From: Streptomyces apricus
GTDB lineage: Bacteria; Actinomycetota; Actinomycetes; Streptomycetales; Streptomycetaceae
Direction: 5' to 3'
Length of the DNA: 64,000 nucleotides
Assembly: GCF_008369065.1 (NCBI RefSeq)
Contig: NZ_VDFC01000040.1
Location: forward strand, 671,676-735,675
Shown here piece by piece: positions 28,502-36,920 of this stretch. Under the pieces are notes generated by a model that did no database searches, had not been told where the DNA came from, and was given only the letters and a program-made list of their open reading frames with translations. The translations under genes and the position numbers were made by a program. Positions within the stretch are counted from its first letter, which is position 1; every line of letters begins with the position of its first letter.

Positions 28502-28945
28502 TCAGGATTCGTCCGCGAAGGGAGCCGGGTCGTCTCCCCAGTGGAACCGGTACGCACCGGCGCCGGCGTCGAAGACGGCACGGAGACCACGCTCCGGGAG
28601 GCCGAATTCGCTGCGTACCCACCCGTCCATCGCGAGCGCCGCCACCTCCGACCGGAAGAAGGCGGGAGGGAAGGTGAGTGCGGTGACCTCGACGAGCAGA
28701 CCGTCCGGGTGGGCCGAGGCCAGGTCGGCGGAGTGCACCGAGAGCCCGTACGAGAGCCATGCCGCGTCACGCCAGTTGATGCCGTCGGGAAGAGTCAGCC
28801 ATACCTTCCGGTAGACCTGCAGGCGAGACCCCTCCCCCGCCTCGCCGACATCTTCGTCCGAGCCCGGAGCCCGATGCTCCGCCGTGAGATCCGCGGCCAG
28901 GCCCCCGAGAGGACTCCGAAGGCGGTACTTGAAAGTGCTGCTCAT
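28502..28945 (-). CDS. Candidate immunity protein, paralogue of the gene at 34392
   Basis: A 147-residue acidic cytoplasmic-type protein with no signal or membrane segment: MSSTFKYRLRSPLGGLAADL, WRDAAWLSYGLSVHSADLAS, and FRSEVAALAMDGWVRSEFGL. It starts 50 bases beyond the stop of the Rhs toxin, on the same strand, exactly where the cognate immunity gene of a polymorphic toxin is expected. A close paralogue lies at 34392-34820, on the other side of the toxin gene. No named immunity family was recognised; the role is inferred from position, size, charge and duplication. Confidence 0.7.
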   Translation of the reverse strand: MSSTFKYRLRSPLGGLAADLTAEHRAPGSDEDVGEAGEGSRLQVYRKVWLTLPDGINWRDAAWLSYGLSVHSADLASAHPDGLLVEVTALTFPPAFFRSEVAALAMDGWVRSEFGLPERGLRAVFDAGAGAYRFHWGDDPAPFADES

Positions 28946-28995
28946 GTGCCCTTGCCCATGTGTCTCGACCCGTCCCGGATCCGGTTGTCCCGGAT

Positions 28996-31900
28996 CTAGA
29001 ATTTCAGGAGATGGAAAACCGATTTGCTGAAGACGTTCTCCGGACCGAGTCCGGTGGGCGCCCGTATGTAGTCGTAGTCGTGCGGCGCCCCGTCACCCCA
29101 GAGGCGGCTGTGTTTCTCCGCGAATTCTGTCGCGGCGTCCTCACCGATCTCGTGCAGGTCGATCTTCTTCATGTTCTCGAAGTCGCTCGCACTGACCCTG
29201 AACGGCATCACCTCGACCTCGGCCCCACGCGAACGAAGACGCTCCGCATAGCGATCGGCTTCCGCCCTGCTCCCCCACGAGTAGACCCCTTCGCCGTAGT
29301 GGCCCCGGTTCTCCGCCGCCGGCCACGGCGTGCCATCTCCGCGCAGGCGCGTGGCGTTCTCGGCGTCCTGCACGGTGAAGAACTCGTGGTAGTCGGGGGC
29401 CAGACCCAGGCTGTCGGACCGGGTGTGCGGTGTGCTGACGTACGTGACGGGGTTCGGTGCGGGTTCGAGGCCCAGCGGGTCGGGTGAGAGGTACCGGGCC
29501 GTTTCGGGGTCGTAGTGCCGGAAGTAGTTGTAGTGGAGTTCGGTCTCGGGGTCGAAATACTGTCCTGGAAAGCGAAGCGGTGTGTACGTCGTGGACCCGG
29601 CCGACCAGGCCGTGTGTCCCCACAGGGTGCTCCGGGCCCTCCAGGCGACCTCTCCCGACTCGCTGACGAGTTCGCTCGGCGTACCGACGAGGTCGGTGAC
29701 GACGGCGAAGAAGCGCGAGTCGATCTCTTCCTGTGGGGCATAGGCCGCGCAGATGCGCTCCGTCTGGGCGATCGGGTGCAGCCCCTGGTGGTCCCAGGTG
29801 AGCGTGACCGGATTCGGCAGGTGTTGCCCGACCGTCGTCTGTTCACACAGCGTCGTGCCGTCCCAGGTGAAGTCCGTGCGCTCGACGACCGTCTCACCGT
29901 CCGCGGCCAGACGGAGCTTCGACGCGCGACGGCCCATCGGGTCATAGGTGTAGCGCCACAGCGTGCCGTCCGGCGTGATGGTGGAGGTCAGCCGGTCCTC
30001 GGCATCCCAGGTGTACCGCCAGGTGTCGGGCTTGCGGGACAGTCGTGTCTTCTGCCGCAGTGTGACGCGGCCCAGCGCGTCGTGTTCGTAGCGGACCTGT
30101 CCGGCGCGGCCGATCCGGGTGCCGGCGTAGGTGCGAGGTCCGGTGGCCTCGTGGCCCGGGTGGGTGGCGGGCCATACGGCCTCGGTCTGGTTCCCCGCCT
30201 CGTCGTACGCGTACGTTTCCGTCCAGTTCGCCGCGCGGACCGCGGTGACCCGGCCCGTGGCGTCCAGGTCGAAGTGGCGGGCGCCGGCCAGCAGGTCGTC
30301 GACGCCGAGGAGGTGGCCGTCGGCGCGGTAGGTGTAGGCCCGCTCCTGCACGGACCGTCCGTCCGCCGCGGTGATCGACTGCGCCGTGAGGCGGCCCACG
30401 TCGTCGAAGCTGTTGAGCAGAGTGATGAAGTCACCGGTCTGCCGGGTGAGCTCACGGCCGGCGGGATCGTAACCGAACTCGATGGTGCGGCCCGAGGAGG
30501 TCAGGTGTGTCCGGCGGCCCGCGGCGTCGTGGACCCAGGTGCTGCGCGCCCCCGAGGGCGTGGTGCGCCCGGTGCGGCGCCCCAGATCGTCGTCGTACGT
30601 GTAGGTGAGGGTGCGCTCGCCGACCGTTCCCCTGGCCGTCCCGCTCACCGTCTCCGTCCGCAGCCGTCCCCGTTCGTCGCGCAGGAGGGTGAGGGCGGTG
30701 TCGGGACCGACGGCCTGGGCGAGCTGGTCGGTCAGGTCGTAGGTGAAGGTGGTGACCTGCCCGTCCACGTCCTTGCGGACGACTTGGCCGAGCACATCCC
30801 GGTCGTAACCGATCGTCTGGCCGACGGCGTTCGTACGGGACAGCAGACGGCCCGCAGCGTCATGCGCGTAGGTCAGGCTGCGGTCGTCGAAGTCCGTCTC
30901 CGACACCAGGCGGCCCACCGCGTCGTAGGTGTAGGTCCAGGTCAGGTTCTGCGGATTGGTCACCTGGATGAGGCGCAGCCCGGCGTCGTGCGCGAACTCG
31001 TAGCGCGCGCCGTCCGGTCCCGTGCGTGCGGCGAGCAGGTCGAAGTGGGTGTACTCGTACCGCGAGACGGCGCCCGTGGCATCGGTGTAGGTGGTGCGGT
31101 TCCCCTCCCCGTCGTAGGTCCAGGACTCCTCCGCGCCGTCGGGAGCGGTCCGTCGTGACAGGTGCCCGTCGACCGTCCACTCCAGCCGAGTCCTACCACC
31201 CCCGGCGTCCGTGATCGCGGTGGGCCGGCCGAACGCGTCCCGCTCGCAGTGGGCCACGGCGTCGAGCGGACTCCTGACCGCGAGAGGGAGCCCGGCGGCA
31301 TCGCACCTGATCGTGGTGGTGCTGCTCGTCGGATCGGTGACCGAGGCCGGGCCGCCCGTGCCGTCGTAGGTGAAACGTGTGGTCAGACCTGCCGGGTCCA
31401 CGACGGCCGTACGGTTGCCGCGCGCGTCGTAGGTCTGGTGCCGGACGGTGCCGTCGGTGCCCACCACCTTCACCGGCAACCCGAGTTCGTTGTACTCGGC
31501 CCGGACCGTACGGCCGTCCGGGCGCGTGATCTCGACGGGCCGTCCGTACGCGTCGTTGACGAAGCGGGTGACGTGGCCGAGTTCGTCGGTCCGCGACACC
31601 AGGTGGTGATGACCGTCGTACGCGGTGCGGACGACCCCACCCAGGGGGTCGACCTCGGCGACGACCTGGCAGTCGGTGTTGACGACGAAGCGAGAGACCG
31701 CGCCCTCGGCAGTGGTGAGGGTGGTGACGTGGCATCCGGGCCAGGCGGGGTCGCTCCCGTCGTAGTCGAGGGCGATGGCGAGGTGGCCCGCCTCGCCGCT
31801 CTCGGCCGTGCAGCGGTCCTGGTCGTCGTACGAGTAGGTGTAGCTGCGGTCGTTGCTGTCGGTCCACGAGGTGACGCGCATGCGTTCGTCGCACGTGAAG

Positions 31901-33618
31901 CGCAGGGCGTGACCCGTTCCGTTGACGACACCCGTCAGGACTCCGTCGGTATAGCTGTACGTCCTGACGGTGACGTCCGAGCCGTCGTCGGCAGCCCCCA
32001 CCAGCGCCAGGGCGGTCACCCGGCCCTCGTCGGTGATGAGCTTGAGGTGGTAGCCGCCGGTGTGACGGATCGAGAGGGGCGCACCCACTTCGTCATAGGC
32101 GAAGGTGATCGCGTTGTCGTTGCGGTCAGTGATGCGAGTCACCAGGGCGATACCGTCGACAGGGCTGGCGAAGTGGCGAGCGTGCCCTGTCAGCGGATCG
32201 TCGACGCGATATGTGCCGTCGTCCTCCCGGGTGAGAGGTCGGCGCGGACCGGCCTCGGGCAGGACGGCGACGCCCGGCCCATCGGGGTGGGGGTAGGCGA
32301 GCAGCAGACCGTCCTCGGTGACGAACACGATGCCGTCGTCGTCGATCTCCAGGCGCTGGTCGACGGTGGAGGCCCAGGTGGGGCCGAACCACCAGCCGGT
32401 GCGATAGGTGGAGGCGACCCGCCGGGTGAAGGCCAGCGGCAGGACACCCGGCAGGGAGATGTCGGTCTGCGGCAGGAACATCGCACCCGTGGCCATGTCC
32501 ACCGGGTCACTGCCTTTGGAGCGCACCACGCTCTTGAGCCGGTTGTAGGCACCCTTGGCCCCGTCCGTGAGGGCGCCACGAGCGGACTTGCCGAGCCCAC
32601 GCAGCCCTGCGGCCATGCCCTTGAGCCCGGCCTTGAGCCCGTTCATGGTCCGAAGGCCCTTGAGGCCCTTGGCGAGTCCGCCGAGGGTGGTCAGGCCCTT
32701 CATCCCCGGTATGCAGTCCAGCGCGGCAAAGGCCACATCCCAGAGAGATGCCTGCCCCTTCATGTATTTGTTGAGGGTGTCCGCCAGGACGATGAGGGCG
32801 GCGATGAGGACGATCGCGCCCAGGATGGGCCCGCCGATGATCAGCGCGATGATCCCGAGAACGGCAACGACGACCTTGCAGACCGCGACGATGGTGTCCC
32901 AGTTGTCGACGAACCAGTCCCCCACCTCCTCGTACCACTTGCGGTTCTGAATCCCGGCGTCGGAGGCCTCGTCGAGCTTGCGCTTGGCCTCCCCGGCCGC
33001 CTCCTCGCGCATCTGGCGGGCGTCGGCGGCCATCTTCTTCGCCGCGTCCAGCGCACTCTGCGCGGAGGTCACATCCGACTGGGCGGCGGTGTGCGCGTCC
33101 TTGGCGCTTTGCGCATCCCGGGTGGCGGCCCGCACCTTGGCCTCGTCGGGCTTGTCGACGTCCTTGCCACCGGTGGGATCGTCCTTGTACTTGTCCGCCT
33201 CCTTGTTGGCACGGGTCACCCACGAATCGGCGGAGGACAGACGCGACTTGGCGGAGGACAGATCGGACTGCGCCTCACGCCCCTTGGCGAGGGCCTTGTC
33301 CGCCAGGGCCTGGGCGCGCTCCAGCTTGGGCCAGTACGCCGCCAGCGCGTCCCCGGCCAGGTCGTAGGACTTCTTCAGCTTCTTGAGATTCTTCGGCACC
33401 CCGGAGAACTCGTCCCGGAACACTTCGGCGGTCTTACCGACCATCGTCAGGACGGCATCCTCACCCGCCATCCCCTGCACCAGCCGCAACGCATCCTGCA
33501 CATCATCGGCGAAGTCATGCAGGCTCTTGGCCAGAGACTTCACCCGCACCGGATCCCCCGGCGTCGGATCCTTCTCCAGATCCAGCACATGCCAGTCCGT
33601 CGGCCGATACCCCGCCAC
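28996..33618 (-). CDS. Rhs/YD-repeat polymorphic toxin
   Basis: A 1540-residue protein from GTG 33618. The N-terminal 230 residues are helical and Ala/Lys/Asp-rich (RPTDWHVLDLEKDPTPGDPV; long coiled-coil stretch), as in Streptomyces proteins with a T7SS-type signal domain. Hydrophobic helices follow at about 240-280 (VVVAVLGIIALIIGGPILGA). From about residue 366 a DUF6531-like start (GSDPVDMATGAMFLPQTDIS) leads into many YD repeats (DALGRVT, YDAVGRLVSE). The Rhs core ends near residue 1380 with FDPETELHYNYFRHYDPETA and YLSPDPLGLEP. The last 150 or so residues form a separate tip (EFFTVQDAENATRLRGDGTP, RGHYGEGVYSWGSRAEADRY) not assigned with confidence, possibly ADP-ribosyltransferase-like. 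An immunity-like gene follows. Confidence 0.9.
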   Translation of the reverse strand: MAGYRPTDWHVLDLEKDPTPGDPVRVKSLAKSLHDFADDVQDALRLVQGMAGEDAVLTMVGKTAEVFRDEFSGVPKNLKKLKKSYDLAGDALAAYWPKLERAQALADKALAKGREAQSDLSSAKSRLSSADSWVTRANKEADKYKDDPTGGKDVDKPDEAKVRAATRDAQSAKDAHTAAQSDVTSAQSALDAAKKMAADARQMREEAAGEAKRKLDEASDAGIQNRKWYEEVGDWFVDNWDTIVAVCKVVVAVLGIIALIIGGPILGAIVLIAALIVLADTLNKYMKGQASLWDVAFAALDCIPGMKGLTTLGGLAKGLKGLRTMNGLKAGLKGMAAGLRGLGKSARGALTDGAKGAYNRLKSVVRSKGSDPVDMATGAMFLPQTDISLPGVLPLAFTRRVASTYRTGWWFGPTWASTVDQRLEIDDDGIVFVTEDGLLLAYPHPDGPGVAVLPEAGPRRPLTREDDGTYRVDDPLTGHARHFASPVDGIALVTRITDRNDNAITFAYDEVGAPLSIRHTGGYHLKLITDEGRVTALALVGAADDGSDVTVRTYSYTDGVLTGVVNGTGHALRFTCDERMRVTSWTDSNDRSYTYSYDDQDRCTAESGEAGHLAIALDYDGSDPAWPGCHVTTLTTAEGAVSRFVVNTDCQVVAEVDPLGGVVRTAYDGHHHLVSRTDELGHVTRFVNDAYGRPVEITRPDGRTVRAEYNELGLPVKVVGTDGTVRHQTYDARGNRTAVVDPAGLTTRFTYDGTGGPASVTDPTSSTTTIRCDAAGLPLAVRSPLDAVAHCERDAFGRPTAITDAGGGRTRLEWTVDGHLSRRTAPDGAEESWTYDGEGNRTTYTDATGAVSRYEYTHFDLLAARTGPDGARYEFAHDAGLRLIQVTNPQNLTWTYTYDAVGRLVSETDFDDRSLTYAHDAAGRLLSRTNAVGQTIGYDRDVLGQVVRKDVDGQVTTFTYDLTDQLAQAVGPDTALTLLRDERGRLRTETVSGTARGTVGERTLTYTYDDDLGRRTGRTTPSGARSTWVHDAAGRRTHLTSSGRTIEFGYDPAGRELTRQTGDFITLLNSFDDVGRLTAQSITAADGRSVQERAYTYRADGHLLGVDDLLAGARHFDLDATGRVTAVRAANWTETYAYDEAGNQTEAVWPATHPGHEATGPRTYAGTRIGRAGQVRYEHDALGRVTLRQKTRLSRKPDTWRYTWDAEDRLTSTITPDGTLWRYTYDPMGRRASKLRLAADGETVVERTDFTWDGTTLCEQTTVGQHLPNPVTLTWDHQGLHPIAQTERICAAYAPQEEIDSRFFAVVTDLVGTPSELVSESGEVAWRARSTLWGHTAWSAGSTTYTPLRFPGQYFDPETELHYNYFRHYDPETARYLSPDPLGLEPAPNPVTYVSTPHTRSDSLGLAPDYHEFFTVQDAENATRLRGDGTPWPAAENRGHYGEGVYSWGSRAEADRYAERLRSRGAEVEVMPFRVSASDFENMKKIDLHEIGEDAATEFAEKHSRLWGDGAPHDYDYIRAPTGLGPENVFSKSVFHLLKF

Positions 33619-33703
33619 GCCGCAACCCCCGTCACGCCAACATCATCAGAAACGTACGCGGCAGCGAACTTACTAGGCACTGGCGTTCGGCATGCGGTTC
33701 AGA

Positions 33704-34234
33704 TCAAACCCAAGGCTCACGCGCAGGTCTGCGTCTCCACCATTCCGCGAGTTCGACGTCAGGCACTTCCTTCGTCGGACGCACCCAGGGCCGTAGGGAA
33801 CGGCTCGCATCCGGCACGCTCGCGGCACGGAACCGTGCGTCCAGCCGCTCCAGCAGCCGGCCCAGCGCACCTGCCTGCGCCTCCTCGGGCAACGCCCTCA
33901 TCACCTCGTCCAGCACGTCACGGGAGTCCAGGTCGTTGCCGTACACACTGACGGGATAGAAGTCCCCGCCCGGCCAGCCCGGCTCCATGCGGCGGACCAG
34001 CCGTTCCCAGGACGCGAACCGGTCCGCCACCGAGTACACGGGGGTCGTGATCTTCTCCCGCAACTCCGGTGACACCCGCGACCGTTCCACCGCCAAGCGC
34101 TTCTCGTCGGACCGGACGATCGCCTCCAGGACAGGTACCGGCAACTGGTCCCACACAGCCGCGCTCTCCGGTGCGGCCCAGAACACGTCATACGGCGAAC
34201 GCTTCTCGGCTCGTCGCCCCGCACCACGCTCCAT
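33704..34234 (-). CDS. Hypothetical protein in the Rhs island
   Basis: A 176-residue soluble protein, highly charged: MERGAGRRAEKRSPYDVFWA, PVLEAIVRSDEKRLAVERSR, and FYPVSVYGNDLDSRDVLDEV, ending in WWRRRPAREPWV. No signal peptide, membrane segment or known domain was recognised. It lies 85 bases upstream of the Rhs gene on the same strand and may be transcribed with it. Plausible roles are a chaperone or adaptor for the toxin, or an additional immunity factor, but nothing in the sequence decides. Confidence 0.65.
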   Translation of the reverse strand: MERGAGRRAEKRSPYDVFWAAPESAAVWDQLPVPVLEAIVRSDEKRLAVERSRVSPELREKITTPVYSVADRFASWERLVRRMEPGWPGGDFYPVSVYGNDLDSRDVLDEVMRALPEEAQAGALGRLLERLDARFRAASVPDASRSLRPWVRPTKEVPDVELAEWWRRRPAREPWV

Positions 34235-34391
34235 GCCGCTCTCCGATCTTCACGCTGCCCACCGGTATCCAAGGAGCGCCACCGACGCAGAACCTGCCAG
34301 ACGTTTTCAATCGCCTCAGCGGATCACAGCTACCGGTGCTCCGACTTGTCGCGCACATTTGACGCAACTTTCTGCCATCACTGGCCGGCGG

Positions 34392-34820
34392 TCAGGGTTT
34401 ATCCGAAAAAGGATCCGCATGACTTCCCCACTCGAACCGCCATGCCCCGTTCCCGCTGTCCGGAACGGCACGGAGGCCGCGATCGGGGAGGGTGAATTCT
34501 CTGCGTACCCATCCGTCCATCGCCAGCGCTGCCACCTCGGACCGGAAATGGGCGAGGGGGAAGGCGAGCGCTCTGACCTCGACGACCAGGCCGCCGGGGT
34601 GTGCGGAGGCCAGGTCGGCGGAGTGCGCCGAGAGCCCGAAGGAGAGCCATGCGGCGTCGCGCCAGTGGGTACCGCACGGAAGCGTCAGCCATACGTCGCG
34701 GTGGACGCGGAGGCCTGGTTCCTCACCCGCGCCCGGGGCCCGGTGCTCCGCCGTCAGGTCCGCGGCCAGGCCGCCCAGTGATCCGAAGCTGCCGAGACGG
34801 TACTTGAAGGTGCTGCTCAT
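34392..34820 (-). CDS. Second candidate immunity protein, paralogue of the gene at 28502
   Basis: A 142-residue protein clearly related along its whole length to the product at 28502-28945. Both share MSSTFKYRL, GGLAADLTAEHRAPG, WRDAAWLS, HSADLASAHP and FRSEVAALAMDGWVR. The copies differ in the middle (this one lacks an 8-residue acidic insert) and at the C-terminus (ADPFSDKP against PAPFADES). Its ATG overlaps the stop of the small upstream gene by four bases (ATGA), a sign of translational coupling. It is probably an orphan immunity gene guarding against a related toxin tip. Confidence 0.68.
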   Translation of the reverse strand: MSSTFKYRLGSFGSLGGLAADLTAEHRAPGAGEEPGLRVHRDVWLTLPCGTHWRDAAWLSFGLSAHSADLASAHPGGLVVEVRALAFPLAHFRSEVAALAMDGWVRREFTLPDRGLRAVPDSGNGAWRFEWGSHADPFSDKP

Positions 34821-35035
34821 GTTCTTTCACCGAAACGCCCCGTCATTTCACTCGCCATCTCGCGAAAGTAATCGAGCATTCCTTCATCCAGCTTCATGAG
34901 GAACTCTGCGGTCACGATGTCCGGGGTTCCTTTCGTGCCGTACAGGCTTCGGCTCACAGGCGTCGGCTCTTGGAACAGCGGCACCGCACGGCTCGGCGGC
35001 GGCTCCGGGCTCAGTCGGTTCCAGGTCGTACGCAT
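34817..35035 (-). CDS. Small ORF coupled to the second immunity-like gene
   Basis: A 72-residue frame from ATG 35035: MRTTWNRLSPEPPPSRAVPL, then YGTKGTPDIVTAEFLMKLDE and GMLDYFREMASEMTGRFGER. It overlaps the following gene by four bases. Third-position G+C drops in its second half (codons such as GAT TAC TTT, AGA ACA), like the tip of the Rhs toxin and unlike the housekeeping genes. It may be a displaced piece of a toxin tip or a small partner of the immunity protein. No domain was recognised. Confidence 0.5.
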   Translation of the reverse strand: MRTTWNRLSPEPPPSRAVPLFQEPTPVSRSLYGTKGTPDIVTAEFLMKLDEGMLDYFREMASEMTGRFGERT

Positions 35036-35258
35036 GGTAGGCGGACCCGCCCTACCGCGGCGTGAGGAATCCGGGCGGAAGGTGTCCGGTAAGAGGGAGA
35101 CGGCAGGTGCGGGAAGCTGCGCCGAGCGCGGCTCGGTCCGAGGAGTCCACCGCACGCGCCCCGCAGCATCCGTACGGAATTTCCCCGCCGCACCCCTTCC
35201 GTTCGCCGAGCCTGGCTACCTTTCGCCTCGCCCGGTCCGGCAGAGGAGAGGCACACCC

Positions 35259-36860
35259 ATGAGCACCCCGGTCCACCGCACCTCGCCACGGCAGTCCTCG
35301 GCCGTCCTGACGTCGGCCGCGCAGCGTCGGGAGGGGGACCGGACCGGCAGGACCGGCAGGGCCGGGAGTGCGTCCTCGCGCCCCGCGGAGCACGCCCTCC
35401 TCGCGATGCAGTCCCGCGCCGGCAACCGGGCCGCGACCGCGGCGGTGCAGCGCGCCCGGGACACCGGGGGCGGGCAGGCGGCGGGGAGCGGCGCCCCGGC
35501 CGCCGGAGCGAAGCAGAAGAAGAACTACCGCGACCGGATCGCCGCGCTCCTCGACAGGTTCAAGAAGAACCTCGAACCCATCGACACCTTCATCAAGGGC
35601 TTCCAGACCCCCACCAACGCGGCCTTCACCCAGCAGGCCGCCGTCGCGGCCAACGAGGGCCTCAAGCACTCCGCCGCCGCCTCGGGCACCTCCGCCGCGT
35701 CCGGGAACCTCCTCACCGAGGCCGCCGGCACCGTGGTCAGCGGCATGGACGCGTACAAGAACATGAAGAGCGCCCAGCAGAACGAGACCGGGGCCAAGCA
35801 CCACACGGCGAAGAAGAAGGCCAAGACCAAGGGGACGGACACGGTCGTCGGCGCCATCAGTTCGGGGAGCTACAGCGCCGCCATCGCCAAGGAGGCGACG
35901 AAGATCCAGAAGGCGGCGGACGCCGCGGTGGCGTCCGAGGCGAGCGGTATCGCCAGCGCTTCCATCGGCGGGATCAAGGGCATGCGAGCCGCCTTACGCG
36001 TCAAGGGAGCGGCCAGCAAGTACCGGCAGATCAAGAAGCTGGGAGATCCGCACGCCGTCCACGCGGGGTCGCTGGCCCAGCTGAACGACATGCGGGAGCA
36101 GGCCAACTGGGCCGCGGCGGAGGCGTACGTCGCACTCGACGCCTACTGGAGCCATGACGAACCAGGGCGGCTGGAGCTGGTCTCCGACGCCATCGACGCC
36201 GCCTGGGACGCGATGGGCGAAGCCCGTGACGCCGCCGAGACTCTCAAGCGCGCCGAAGAAGACGTGGAGAAGCTGAGTACGGTGCAGGGGTACGCCAAGA
36301 AGAAGCAGCTCACCAAGATGGGCAAGGAGACGGTCGGCGGCGCGGTCGGCGAGTCCACGAAGGCCGCGGCCGGCGTCGTGACCGCGGTCGCGGCAGGAAC
36401 GGCCGGACTGGCGAGCAACCCGGTCGGCTGGGGCCTCGCCGGAGCCGGGGCCGGCCTCGTCCTCAGCGTCACCCTGTACAAGGCACTCCGCGCCGCCACG
36501 AAGCGCTACGAAGAGGTCCACCACCCCGAGCGCTGGGCGGCGAAGGGCGAGACCCCGGAGGAGGCCGCGTCCCGCAAGGAGTCGCTGCAGCACGCCCTGA
36601 AGTTCTGGAAGAAGGTGTCCAAGGGCGAACGCCAGGCCATGGCGCGCGAGATCTACGCCCTGGCGGCGGGCCCCGACATTCCCGGGAGCGGCAGCACGAC
36701 GGCCGAGATGCGGGAGTCCGCCCGGGCCCTGCTCCGCGCCCTCAAGGCCGGCCCCGACAAGCACAAGCTGGAACCGGAGGCGTGGGCGGAATCCCTAAAC
36801 GACCCGTCGAAGAAGGCCGGCTGGATCCAGGAGATCGCGGAGCAGCTGGCCTCCGGGTGA
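35259..36860 (+). CDS. Putative eCIS-associated cargo or toxin-like protein, TTA-containing
   Basis: A 533-residue protein from ATG 35259, preceded by GAGGAGAGG. Near residues 42-68 it has EHALLAMQSRAGNRAATAAV, matching the LQxxAGNxAV-type motif found at the N-terminus of many proteins encoded with extracellular contractile injection systems. The rest is Ala/Lys-rich and helical. A glycine-rich hydrophobic hairpin (AAGTAGLASNPVGWGLAGAG, then GLVLSVTLYKALRAA) could insert into membranes. Codon 246 (35994-35996) is TTA, read only by the bldA tRNA in Streptomyces, implying growth-phase control. No contractile-system structural genes occur in the window, so the assignment rests on the motif. Confidence 0.6.
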   Translation: MSTPVHRTSPRQSSAVLTSAAQRREGDRTGRTGRAGSASSRPAEHALLAMQSRAGNRAATAAVQRARDTGGGQAAGSGAPAAGAKQKKNYRDRIAALLDRFKKNLEPIDTFIKGFQTPTNAAFTQQAAVAANEGLKHSAAASGTSAASGNLLTEAAGTVVSGMDAYKNMKSAQQNETGAKHHTAKKKAKTKGTDTVVGAISSGSYSAAIAKEATKIQKAADAAVASEASGIASASIGGIKGMRAALRVKGAASKYRQIKKLGDPHAVHAGSLAQLNDMREQANWAAAEAYVALDAYWSHDEPGRLELVSDAIDAAWDAMGEARDAAETLKRAEEDVEKLSTVQGYAKKKQLTKMGKETVGGAVGESTKAAAGVVTAVAAGTAGLASNPVGWGLAGAGAGLVLSVTLYKALRAATKRYEEVHHPERWAAKGETPEEAASRKESLQHALKFWKKVSKGERQAMAREIYALAAGPDIPGSGSTTAEMRESARALLRALKAGPDKHKLEPEAWAESLNDPSKKAGWIQEIAEQLASG

Positions 36861-36920
36861 CACGGAGACCTTCGCCCCCTGATCGTTCCCGTCCATCGCG
36901 TCACTGGTGCATGGGTGTCG

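Noticed and set aside
31162-33951. A 929-codon plus-strand frame opposite the Rhs toxin gene
   Set aside because: Arg/Gly/Val-rich with no motifs; the minus strand encodes clear YD repeats.
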